From positions 2,108,001-2,172,000 of the forward strand of contig NZ_CP077077.1 in NCBI RefSeq assembly GCF_019139675.1: a DNA stretch of 64,000 nt, written 5' to 3'. Position 1 is the stretch's first letter, and every line of letters begins with the position of its first letter. Both the position numbers and the translations under genes were made by a program. This document shows, piece after piece, positions 32,936 through 41,134 of this stretch. A model generated the notes under the pieces. The model worked only from the letters and a program-made list of their open reading frames with translations, was not told the DNA's origin and searched no databases. The stretch comes from Pseudomonas maumuensis. Its GTDB lineage: Bacteria > Pseudomonadota > Gammaproteobacteria > Pseudomonadales > Pseudomonadaceae.

Positions 32936-34030
32936 TCAGAAATGCGCGGGCTGGGCGTCGCGGGCAAGCGCGCCAGGGCGATGGGCAAGCAGGGTGCGCA
33001 GGGGAAACTCCCAGATCACCGTGTCGATCTGCGGGTTGTGCAACTGGTCGCTGGCGAGGAACTGGTTCATCGCCTCGAACGGCCCTCGGGCCTCCACGGC
33101 GACGGACAACAGGTCGCGGTTGAGCGCTTCCTTGAGGAAACCGACGAAGTTCCAATCGTCGATCTTGCTGTAGCTGGTGCCCACCAGCAGCAGGCTCTGC
33201 GCCTGTTCGGCGAACAGTTCGTCACTGCTCTGGGCGGCCTTGAGGGTTTCGTACAGTTCGATCGGATTGCCGCCGAACTGTGGCGCCAGGCGGGCATGGT
33301 CGAACTGCAGGTAGTTCATCAGGTCGCCCTTGACCGTCTTGTCGCCGGCCTTGTGCGAGACATACACCTGGTCACCGAGCAGGCGCGGGCGCTGGCGTGC
33401 CAGTTCATAGGCCGACAGCCGCGCGCCGTCCGGGCTCCAGTGGGTGTCGGACTTGAGGAACAGGCGCGGACCGGCCAGGTTGCGCAGGTAAGCGTCGCGC
33501 AGCGGCACCACATCCAGGTGGCGCAGTTGCAGGTCGGCGACGAAGCGGTCATAGAGGCTGGCCACCCGTGGGTCGAAGGCACGCTCGGCGTGGGAGGCAT
33601 AGATATCCAGCTTCATCGGCAAGGGCAGCAGCACCAGGTGCTTGCCGTGCTTGGCCAGTTGCTGCCCGACCTTGGCGATCTGCGCCAGCTGGCTCGCCAG
33701 GTTGGCGTCCAGGTCGTTGGGCACGCGGTACTCCTGGCTGGTGTAGAGCCAGCCGTCCTTGCCCAGCACCACGCCCTGGGTGCCCTCGCCGAACAGCTGG
33801 AAGCGTGCATCGGCCCACAGCTGCACCGAGGGTTCGCGCAGGAAGAAGCGCTTGTCGTAGACCTGCTCGAACTTGCGCAACAGCTTGCCGTCGACGAACA
33901 GGTTCCAGCTATCGGTCTGGGCGCGGGCGAAGCTCAGCACTGGCGGCAGCGAGTAGACGAACATCGCCGCCAACGCCAGGGCGAAGATCACACCGTTGGC
34001 CTTGCTGGCCGTCTTCATCACCGGGTACAC
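32936..34030 (-). CDS. algJ: Alginate O-acetyltransferase AlgJ
   Basis: Periplasmic, membrane-anchored SGNH-type acetyl carrier/transferase, 364 aa. One N-terminal membrane anchor (GVIFALALAAMFVYSLPPVL) is followed by the hydrolase-like domain. Catalytic residues are Asp195 and His197 in LKSDTHWSPDG and a serine in VGTSYSK (Ser286 or Ser288). It works with AlgI, which flips acetyl groups across the membrane; its gene starts 9 bases after algI ends. Intact and of family length. Confidence 0.9.
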   Translation of the reverse strand: MYPVMKTASKANGVIFALALAAMFVYSLPPVLSFARAQTDSWNLFVDGKLLRKFEQVYDKRFFLREPSVQLWADARFQLFGEGTQGVVLGKDGWLYTSQEYRVPNDLDANLASQLAQIAKVGQQLAKHGKHLVLLPLPMKLDIYASHAERAFDPRVASLYDRFVADLQLRHLDVVPLRDAYLRNLAGPRLFLKSDTHWSPDGARLSAYELARQRPRLLGDQVYVSHKAGDKTVKGDLMNYLQFDHARLAPQFGGNPIELYETLKAAQSSDELFAEQAQSLLLVGTSYSKIDDWNFVGFLKEALNRDLLSVAVEARGPFEAMNQFLASDQLHNPQIDTVIWEFPLRTLLAHRPGALARDAQPAHF

Positions 34031-34039
34031 GGCACTCTC

Positions 34040-35467
34040 CTAGAACTGGAAATACAGGAACGGCGAAAACGAACTGGCCGCCAGGCTGCTCAGCGCCAGG
34101 AGGAAGCCCGCCCACAGCAGCAGGCTGTGCAGCACCCCGACATGACGCATGAAGTAGCCGTCCTGGTTGCCGGCGTAGAAGCGCACGTTGTTGATCCCGG
34201 CCAGGATCAGCCAGGCGACTGCCACCAGGGCGAAGGCCATGGCCATCTTCGAGGCGCCGAGCACGTACAGCTCCAGCGAGCCGAAGCCGTTCAGGCCCAG
34301 CAGCGCCCGGTAGATGTCGAGGCTGTGGCGCAGGTCCATGGTGAAGAACAGCGGCATGCTCAGGATGATCAGCAGCGCGGTGCGCAGGTTGCGGCCCAGG
34401 CGATACGGCGTGCTGACCTTGGTAGCCAGGCCGAACTTGCGCTCCAGCACCATGCCGATACCGAAGAACAGCCCCCAGCAGATGAAGGCGAAGCTCGCCC
34501 CGTGCCACAGGCCCGACAGCAGCATGGTCCACACCAGCGCCGGCAGGGCGCCGGCCACGCGCTTGCGCACCAGGGGCATGTAGACATAGTCGCGCAGGAA
34601 ATGCGCCAGGGTCATGTGCCAGCGCGACCAGAACTCGGTGATGCTTTGCGACACATAAGGCTGGTTGAAGTTTTCCGGGAAGCGGAACCCCATCATCAGC
34701 GCCAGGCCCAAGGCCATGTGGCTGTAGCCGGCGAAGTCGAAGTACAGCTGCAGCGTCGACACCACCAGGCCGAACCAGGCATCGCTGAACTGCAGGCTGC
34801 CTTCGCCGATGAACAGCACGTTGATTGGCGCCAGGCGGTCGGCAATCAACACCTTCATGATGAAACCGAGCATGAACCGGCACACGCCCAGCGAGAACAG
34901 CTCCAGCGAGTGGCTGCGCTGGCGCAACTGCGGGGCCAGCTGGCTGTAGCGCAGGATCGGCCCCGCCACCAGGTGCGGGAACAGCGCGACGAAGGCGGCG
35001 AAGTCGATGAAGCTGCGTGTGGGCGTGGCGTCCTTGCGGTAGATGTCGACGATGTAGCTCAGGGCATGGAACACATAGAACGAGATGCCCAGCGGCAGGA
35101 AGATGTTCTCCAAGGTCCAGGTGTCGATGCCCAGCGGCGCCAGCAGCAGGGCCAGCATCTCGGCGCCGAAGTTGGCGTACTTGAAGTAGCCCAGCGTCGC
35201 CAGGTTGCCGGCCACGCCCAACCACAGCAGGCGCAGGGCCCAAGGCTTGTCCGCGGCGTCCAGGCGTGCCTTGATGCCCAGGCCGAACGCGTAGTTCCAG
35301 GCGGTGATGGCGACGAACAGCAGCAGGAAGTCCGGGCGCCACCAGGCGTAGAACACGTAGCTGGCGGCAACGATCACCAGCGAGCGCCACTGCGGCCGGG
35401 CCAGGTAGTAGATGGCCAGGAACAGCGGCAGGTAGAGGAACAGGAATACGTTGGAGGCGAAGATCAT
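34040..35467 (-). CDS. algI: Alginate O-acetylation MBOAT protein AlgI
   Basis: Inner-membrane MBOAT acyltransferase, 475 aa with about 11 helices, that passes acetyl groups from the cytoplasm to the periplasm for polymer acetylation. The opening IFASNVFLFLYLPLFLAIYYL is typical. The invariant MBOAT histidine is His322 in SGLWHGASF, the same number as in P. aeruginosa AlgI, and DFAGYSHMALG and FWSRWHMTLAHFLRDYVYMPL are also conserved. It lies 12 bases after algE; classically algI follows algL. Confidence 0.93.
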   Translation of the reverse strand: MIFASNVFLFLYLPLFLAIYYLARPQWRSLVIVAASYVFYAWWRPDFLLLFVAITAWNYAFGLGIKARLDAADKPWALRLLWLGVAGNLATLGYFKYANFGAEMLALLLAPLGIDTWTLENIFLPLGISFYVFHALSYIVDIYRKDATPTRSFIDFAAFVALFPHLVAGPILRYSQLAPQLRQRSHSLELFSLGVCRFMLGFIMKVLIADRLAPINVLFIGEGSLQFSDAWFGLVVSTLQLYFDFAGYSHMALGLALMMGFRFPENFNQPYVSQSITEFWSRWHMTLAHFLRDYVYMPLVRKRVAGALPALVWTMLLSGLWHGASFAFICWGLFFGIGMVLERKFGLATKVSTPYRLGRNLRTALLIILSMPLFFTMDLRHSLDIYRALLGLNGFGSLELYVLGASKMAMAFALVAVAWLILAGINNVRFYAGNQDGYFMRHVGVLHSLLLWAGFLLALSSLAASSFSPFLYFQF

Positions 35468-35479
35468 GCTGGCCGGTCC

Positions 35480-36925
35480 TTAGTAGCTGATCACCACGCC
35501 GACACTCAGCTGGTAGTCGTCACCGCTGTCCAGCGCGCTGCCTGCGTTGAGGTAGCTGGCGCTGACCAGGGTGTTGACGTCCAGGCGCTTGCCGTCGAGG
35601 GCTACCGGGAACATCTTCCAGTAGTAGTTGAGGTCGATCATCTGGCCGACGTTGTCGCCCTTGCCGTGCAGCCTGGCGTTCAGTTCGCTCTGGCGTCGGG
35701 CGCGGGCATCGGCGGCCATGCGGATCGGCAGCGCGCCGCCCTCGTCGCGCAGGTTGAGCTGGGTCACCCGCAGGTCCAGGGCGCTGCGCGCGGTGGGGCG
35801 GGTCTCTAGGGCGAAGCCGTAGTAACTCAGGTTGCGCAGGTCGAGGGCGACGAACGCACTGGTGAGACGCGTGCTGTACGAGCCCTGGCGGGTGATGCGG
35901 TCGGACTGGATCGGGTTGAGCCGGAAGCCGTCGTTGTCGTCGTCCGGCTTGTCGGTCAGGCCGCCGCGCAACGCCAGGCGCGGGGTCCAGGGCAGCGTCT
36001 CGAAGCGCTTGCCGACCTCGCCCAGCGCCGCCCAGCCTTTGCTGGCGTGGCCGGTGCTGGTGACGCCGTTGCCGGCGGTGTTGTCCATCTTGCCGTCCAG
36101 TGCCGCCAGTTCCAGGTGGTAGTCGGTGGCCAGGGGCAGGTTGTCGCCCTTGAAGAACAGCCCGTAGCGCCAGCCCTTGAAGTCGTAGCGATCGTCGACG
36201 TCGTGGTCGCTGCGGTCGTTCTCCTGCATCAGGCGCACGCCGACCTGGTTGTTCGGGCTCCAGCGATAGGCGTACTGGCCCATCAGGTACAGCGTGCGCT
36301 CTTCGCTCGCGGCCAGCGAATTGACGTCGGTGTTGTAGTTGTGGAATTTCTGCCCGAGCGCGACGAAAGCGTCGGAGAAGGTGTCCTGGTAGTCGAAGCG
36401 CACCGACTCCAGGCTGTCGTCCCACCAGATGCCGTAGTCGTCGGCGAAACGTTGGCGGCCGAACGACAGCGAGAAGCGCGGGTCGTCGCCGATCAGGTTG
36501 CGCTTGACGTACAGCTCGCGCAGTTCGGCGTACCAGCCCTCGGGTTGTTCGCGGGCATTGTTGTTGGTCGATTCGTTGGCCAGGTTGCTCGACTGGCTGG
36601 AGTCGTAGTTCAGCCACAGGCGACCATAGACCATCCATTTGGCCCAGCGTTTTTCCGGCGAGTACCAGGCGAACGACGGCTCGTAGCGCAGGCTGTAGAA
36701 ACTCTCGCGGTCGCGGCCGACCTGGGAGTCCTGCGGGCCGTAGCCGGTCTGCAAAGTGAGCTTGTTGAAGAACTCCGAGGTGATCACCGGCTCGCTGCCG
36801 TCAACGGTCGCGACGCGCATCGGCGCGCTGCTGTCGGCCTCGGGGCCGGTGACTTCCTCGGCTGCCAGCACCGTCAGCGGCGCCAGGGCGAGCAGGGCGC
36901 CGAGCAGGGGTGGGTGCGCTTTCAC
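35480..36925 (-). CDS. algE: Alginate-type outer-membrane export porin AlgE
   Basis: Predicted 18-stranded outer-membrane beta-barrel through which the polymer leaves the cell, 481 aa (490 in P. aeruginosa). The signal peptide is MKAHPPLLGALLALAPLTVLA, followed by alternating amphipathic strands rich in Tyr and Trp, the diagnostic segment FGRQRFADDYGIWWDDSLESVR (about 151-172), and a terminal strand ending VGVVISY. The start overlaps the algK stop by 4 bases, in keeping with the AlgK-AlgE export pair. Confidence 0.9.
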   Translation of the reverse strand: MKAHPPLLGALLALAPLTVLAAEEVTGPEADSSAPMRVATVDGSEPVITSEFFNKLTLQTGYGPQDSQVGRDRESFYSLRYEPSFAWYSPEKRWAKWMVYGRLWLNYDSSQSSNLANESTNNNAREQPEGWYAELRELYVKRNLIGDDPRFSLSFGRQRFADDYGIWWDDSLESVRFDYQDTFSDAFVALGQKFHNYNTDVNSLAASEERTLYLMGQYAYRWSPNNQVGVRLMQENDRSDHDVDDRYDFKGWRYGLFFKGDNLPLATDYHLELAALDGKMDNTAGNGVTSTGHASKGWAALGEVGKRFETLPWTPRLALRGGLTDKPDDDNDGFRLNPIQSDRITRQGSYSTRLTSAFVALDLRNLSYYGFALETRPTARSALDLRVTQLNLRDEGGALPIRMAADARARRQSELNARLHGKGDNVGQMIDLNYYWKMFPVALDGKRLDVNTLVSASYLNAGSALDSGDDYQLSVGVVISY

Positions 36926-38370
36926 AGGGTGGGCTCCTTCAACAGATCGTTGCGCACGGCCAGGGCGCGCTCGATGTCATCCTTGGGCAAGGTCTTGTCC
37001 AGCCGTTTGATCAGGCCACGGGCGCGGGTCTCGCCGAGGTCGAGGGCGATGCGGGCGTAGGTGTAGGCCTTGACCGGGTCGTGGCAGATGGCCCGGCCGC
37101 GCAGATGCACGGTGGCCATGCGGTACCAGGCGGCGGTCGAGCCTTGCTCGGCCTGTTGCCGCCAGATGGCCAGGGCGCGCTCCTGGTCGGGCTGGTCGAG
37201 GCCGCCCTTGCTGTACAGGTCACCCAGCAGCAGGCGGGCGTCCGGGTAGTGGGCGGCGATCAGCTCGTCGATCAGTGCATGGGCCTTGTACGGGTCCAGG
37301 GTCAGCCAGTTGTTGACCATGTAGAACTGGGCATCCAATGCCTTGGCGCGGGTCGGGTCCTTGGCCCTTACCTGGGTGATCAGCGCCTGGGCCTGTTCGG
37401 CGTTGTGCTCGGTGGGGTTGGAGATCATGAAGTTGGCCTTGGCCACCAGCGCCGGCAGGTAGCCACGGGCGACCGCGTTGTCCAGCCAGCGCTGGGCCTC
37501 GGCGATGCCGTCGGCGCGCAGCTGGTCGTCGGCCTTGTCGCGGGCCAGTTGCTCGGTCGTCGGCTCGACCTTGGCGCCCATGGCGCGGCTCTGGCGCTGC
37601 TCGCGTTCGGCGTCCAGTTCGGCGCGGGTGGTGCCATGGATGCTGTCCAGCAGCGCGCCGATGCGCTGCACGACCTCCACCGGCAGGCTGGCCATTTCCG
37701 GCTCCAGGCTGCGGGCGAAGGCGAGGAAGGCCGGGTCCTGGCGCTCGCCGAGGAAGCGGTAGTAGCGCTCGATGCCGCGTGGGTCGATGCGTGCTGCCTG
37801 CTGGTACCAGCGCTCGGCCGCGGCGCGGTCGCCCTGGCGCTCGGCGACCACGGCGCGATACAGCTCAGGGCGGCAGTTGAGCAGGCAGCTCTGTTCGTAC
37901 AGCGCCAGCAGTTCGGCGGCGCGCTCGCCCGGGAACAGCTGCGGATAGACCAGGAACACCTCCAGGCTGGTGCTGGTGCTGCGCGGGTCACGGTCGTTGG
38001 GGTAGCGGGCCAGGGCCTGGCGCATCCATGCTTCGTGACTGCGCTGCAGGCGCGGGGTGCGGTCGAGCAGGCGCGCCAGCGAGGCCAGCGCCGGGATCTG
38101 GCCGTGGCCGTCGGCGAAGGCCTCCTGGTACAGGCTGACGATGTCCTGGCGGTTGGCACTGTCGCTGTTGGCCAGCACATCGCCAAGCAGTTGCTTGGAG
38201 GCCAGGTCGCCACGCTCGGCGAGGGCGCGCAGGTCGCTCGTGACGTCGGCGCCCGGGTCCTTGTACAGCGCGTAGCGGATCTGCTCCAGGCTCTGCCCGG
38301 CCCAGCCGCTGCCGGCGCAGACCAGGCCGAGGCCGGCCAGCAACAGGCGCGGGGCGTTCTTGGCGTTCAT
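36922..38370 (-). CDS. algK: Alginate-type TPR/Sel1 export scaffold AlgK
   Basis: 482-aa exported helical-repeat protein in the AlgK position between alg44 and algE; AlgK bridges the inner-membrane synthase and the AlgE porin. Similarity is weak in the N-terminal half and better in the C-terminal Sel1-like repeats (DARLLLGDLYSKGGLDQPDQERAL, AYTYARIALDLGETRARGL). Classical AlgK is a lipoprotein, but here the signal region MNAKNAPRLLLAGLGLVCAGSGWAG has Val before the only Cys, which breaks the lipobox. It may therefore be cleaved by signal peptidase I. It overlaps algE by 4 bases. Confidence 0.8.
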   Translation of the reverse strand: MNAKNAPRLLLAGLGLVCAGSGWAGQSLEQIRYALYKDPGADVTSDLRALAERGDLASKQLLGDVLANSDSANRQDIVSLYQEAFADGHGQIPALASLARLLDRTPRLQRSHEAWMRQALARYPNDRDPRSTSTSLEVFLVYPQLFPGERAAELLALYEQSCLLNCRPELYRAVVAERQGDRAAAERWYQQAARIDPRGIERYYRFLGERQDPAFLAFARSLEPEMASLPVEVVQRIGALLDSIHGTTRAELDAEREQRQSRAMGAKVEPTTEQLARDKADDQLRADGIAEAQRWLDNAVARGYLPALVAKANFMISNPTEHNAEQAQALITQVRAKDPTRAKALDAQFYMVNNWLTLDPYKAHALIDELIAAHYPDARLLLGDLYSKGGLDQPDQERALAIWRQQAEQGSTAAWYRMATVHLRGRAICHDPVKAYTYARIALDLGETRARGLIKRLDKTLPKDDIERALAVRNDLLKEPTL

Positions 38371-38379
38371 GAGCGGCCC

Positions 38380-39531
38380 TCAGTTGCCGCTGCCGAACGG
38401 CAGGCCCAGGTACAGGTCGACCGCCACGGCTTTCTGGTAGGCCGCCGCCGGCAGCGGGCTGTCCGGCTGGATGGTCAGCGCCAGGTTGTGGTTCAGCTCG
38501 TCGGAGCGGGCGTCCACCACCTTGCCGCTGAAGTGCTGATCGAGGCCGAACACCTGCATGTCCACCGAGCGCACGCGGCTGACATCGGCGAGCTTGTCGA
38601 ACGGCACGTTGGCGCGCACGAACATGGCCTCGCCCTTGGGCAGCAGGTGCATCATCGGCGCGGCCTTGTAGCCATAGCCGTCCAGCGGTTGCGACGGGTA
38701 CCAGACCTGGCAGTCGCAGGGGCTGTTGATCACCGTCTCGACGCTGGCGCGGCCCAGTAGTGCCTGCAGATCGCCCGGGGCAAGGTCGGCCAGGGCCTTC
38801 ATGTCAGCCGGGCTGGTGAAGCTGGTGGCCAGCTGGGTGGAGATGTTCGCCAGTGGTTGGCCGGCGCGCACCTCGGTGGCATCGCTCGGCAGCAGGTACT
38901 TCACGTAGCCGTTGTCCGGCATGCTGATGACCTGGGCGTTGCTCGCCACCGTAGCCTGCAGTGCCGGGATGCGGAAGAACAGCAGGTAGCCCTTGTAGCC
39001 GACGAAGCCCAGCGCGGCCAGGCCGGCGGCGGTGTACAGCGCGGTGCCGGCGATGGCCTTGAGGCGCTCGCCCGGCGTGCGTGCGCGGGCTTGCTGGTGC
39101 TTGCGCGCCTTGATGTAGTTTTCCCGCTGCATCACGTTGAACAGGCCGTTGATGTCGGCAACCTCGCCCGACAGGTAGGCGCTGATCAGGTAGCGCAGGA
39201 TGTCGCGCTTCTGCGCGTCGAGGTCGACGAACTGCGCGCCGACTTCCTTGCCGCGCTGGGAGACGATGCGCACCTTGCCTTCGATCGCCAGGTCGACCTG
39301 GTTCAGGCGCAGCTGGATCGAGGCGTCGTACAGCGCGCCGATGGTCAACGGCGCTTCGTGCAGCAGGCCGATGCCGCCCAGCGAAATGTCGGCCAGGTCC
39401 GCCTCGAGCGGCTCGCGCCCGGCGCCGGCCAGGCGTACCCGGGCGTTCATGCGGGTGCGCACGTACTGACGCTCGTCGATGGCTTCGTGGACGATGTTGG
39501 CCGGGGCCGCGGGGGTATTGGAAGTACTCAT
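38380..39531 (-). CDS. alg44: c-di-GMP-binding co-polymerase Alg44
   Basis: Inner-membrane co-polymerase, 383 aa, that activates Alg8 when c-di-GMP is bound. The N-terminal PilZ domain has both required motifs: Arg21-x3-Arg25 (RQYVR) and Asp48-x-Ser50-x2-Gly53 (DISLGG). One transmembrane helix follows (about 165-182), and then a periplasmic membrane-fusion-like domain with the conserved cysteine pair SPCDCQVW. Post-translational control by c-di-GMP therefore looks intact. It lies between alg8 and algK with short spacers, as in the classical operon. Confidence 0.92.
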   Translation of the reverse strand: MSTSNTPAAPANIVHEAIDERQYVRTRMNARVRLAGAGREPLEADLADISLGGIGLLHEAPLTIGALYDASIQLRLNQVDLAIEGKVRIVSQRGKEVGAQFVDLDAQKRDILRYLISAYLSGEVADINGLFNVMQRENYIKARKHQQARARTPGERLKAIAGTALYTAAGLAALGFVGYKGYLLFFRIPALQATVASNAQVISMPDNGYVKYLLPSDATEVRAGQPLANISTQLATSFTSPADMKALADLAPGDLQALLGRASVETVINSPCDCQVWYPSQPLDGYGYKAAPMMHLLPKGEAMFVRANVPFDKLADVSRVRSVDMQVFGLDQHFSGKVVDARSDELNHNLALTIQPDSPLPAAAYQKAVAVDLYLGLPFGSGN

Positions 39532-39547
39532 GTGCAGGCGCCTTTCC

Positions 39548-41080
39548 TTAACGTTGCGTGAGTTCTAGAAGCACGGTGATGACCCCGAAGAAGATGGCGA
39601 TCGAGGAGCACAGCATCGCCTTCGAGGACCAGCGGTTGAGGTTGGCGTCGAAGTCGACGCTGCCGGTGGCCAGGGTGGTCTTCTGCCGCGTCCAGCGTTG
39701 CTGGTCCATGTGGAACATCGCGTAGACCTTCATCAGCGAGCCGACGATCTGGTTGTAATAGAGAACGAAGGGGTACATCGGGCTGACCGGGTGCCCGGCG
39801 AAGACGAACAGCACGGTCACCAGGCTGCGCGAGATCAGCACCCAGAACAGGTACACCAGCAGGTACTGGATGCCGAACACCAGGCCGGCCACCACCGAAG
39901 CGGTCAGGCCCATCAGGCAGGTCCACATCGACACGCGCTGGTCGAGCAGCACGTACAGGGTGAACAGCCCCAGGCGCGCGCGGCCGAGCAGGGCAGTGGC
40001 GCGGAAGTTCTGCCGCAGCGAGTTGCCGTACCAACGGAACATCAACTGGCGGGTGGCGACCCAGAAGCTGTCGCTGGGTGGGTGCTCGACGGTCAGGGTG
40101 TGGCTGTCGGGCACATAGAAGGTGTCCCAGCCGGCGCGCATCAGGCTCAGCCAGCTGGACTTGTCGTCGCCGGTGAGGAACTGGAAGCGGCCAAGGCGCC
40201 AGTGCTCGAGAAAATCCGCCTCGACGTCGCGGATGAATGCCGGGTCGGTCATCACCCCGGCGCGGAAGAACGACAGCCGCCCGGTCAGGGTCAGCACCCG
40301 GTGCGACAGGGCCATCGAGCACATGTTGATGTGCCGCTGGACGAAACGCATCGAGTGCCATTGGCGCATCCAGCGGCTGCCCTCGACCTCGCAGAACTCG
40401 TTGGTGGTCAGGCCTCCGACGTCGGGCAGCACGGCGAACAGCTTGACCGCCCGCTCGACGCAACCGGGCAGCATCATGGTGTCGCCGTCGACCACGCCGA
40501 CCACCGCATCCTCCAGCGGCATCTGCCGCGACAGGGCACGGAAGGCGTGGGCCAGGCCATCGCGCTTGCCGGTGCCGCGGGCGCGGACGATGACCAGGCG
40601 GATGTCGTCGCGGCCCTGCACCTCGTCGCGCATGATGTCCTTGATGAACTGCTCGTCACCTTTCTCGACGATCGAGGCGATCACCGTGCATGGCACCTTG
40701 AGTCGCTGCACCTCCTGGAATACCGACTGGTATACCTTGAAGGTGGTATGGGTGGGGATACGAAAGCTCGTTACCACCATGAACATGTGCGATGGCAATG
40801 CCGCGTCGCCCAGCCGCTCGACCTGGCGGCGCAGGCGTGGGAAGCGCCAGTGCAGGAAGTACATGCCGCGCAGGTAATGGACGATGGCATTGCCGTAGCG
40901 CCACATGCCCAGGGTGCCGATGATGAAGATGAACTGGTGATGGCCTGGGTCCAGGTACTGCGGCGCGACCATCTGCGCGGCCAGCGCGATGAGCCCGGCG
41001 AGCATTGCCCAGGCACAGAAGGTGGCCGCTGCGCGCAGATACCCCGGGGCCGCGAGAGGCCGCTGTCGTTGTCGTTCCAT
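39548..41080 (-). CDS. alg8: Alginate-type polymannuronate synthase Alg8
   Basis: Family-2 glycosyltransferase in the inner membrane that polymerises GDP-mannuronate, 510 aa. Hydrophobic helices flank a cytoplasmic GT domain with GTGKRDGLA (169-177), Asp198-Gly-Asp200 (DGDT), GGLTTNEFCEV, QRHINMCSMAL and TGDDKSSW, all alginate-synthase signatures. By eye it is noticeably more distant from P. aeruginosa Alg8 than a species-level orthologue would be. The start at 41080 is set by AAGGAG about 10 bases upstream; the frame is open to 41125. Confidence 0.9.
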   Translation of the reverse strand: MERQRQRPLAAPGYLRAAATFCAWAMLAGLIALAAQMVAPQYLDPGHHQFIFIIGTLGMWRYGNAIVHYLRGMYFLHWRFPRLRRQVERLGDAALPSHMFMVVTSFRIPTHTTFKVYQSVFQEVQRLKVPCTVIASIVEKGDEQFIKDIMRDEVQGRDDIRLVIVRARGTGKRDGLAHAFRALSRQMPLEDAVVGVVDGDTMMLPGCVERAVKLFAVLPDVGGLTTNEFCEVEGSRWMRQWHSMRFVQRHINMCSMALSHRVLTLTGRLSFFRAGVMTDPAFIRDVEADFLEHWRLGRFQFLTGDDKSSWLSLMRAGWDTFYVPDSHTLTVEHPPSDSFWVATRQLMFRWYGNSLRQNFRATALLGRARLGLFTLYVLLDQRVSMWTCLMGLTASVVAGLVFGIQYLLVYLFWVLISRSLVTVLFVFAGHPVSPMYPFVLYYNQIVGSLMKVYAMFHMDQQRWTRQKTTLATGSVDFDANLNRWSSKAMLCSSIAIFFGVITVLLELTQR

Positions 41081-41134
41081 GGCGCTGTAGCTCCTTGGGT
41101 CGGGGCCCGCCGCAGGGGCGGGCATCGGCGTGCC

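Noticed and set aside
31940..35809. 1289-codon plus-strand open frame opposite the alginate-type genes
   Set aside because: It is an antisense frame in GC-rich coding DNA; composition is Gln/Arg/His/Gly-rich with no domain, and algX, algF, algJ, algI and algE on the other strand have clear homology.
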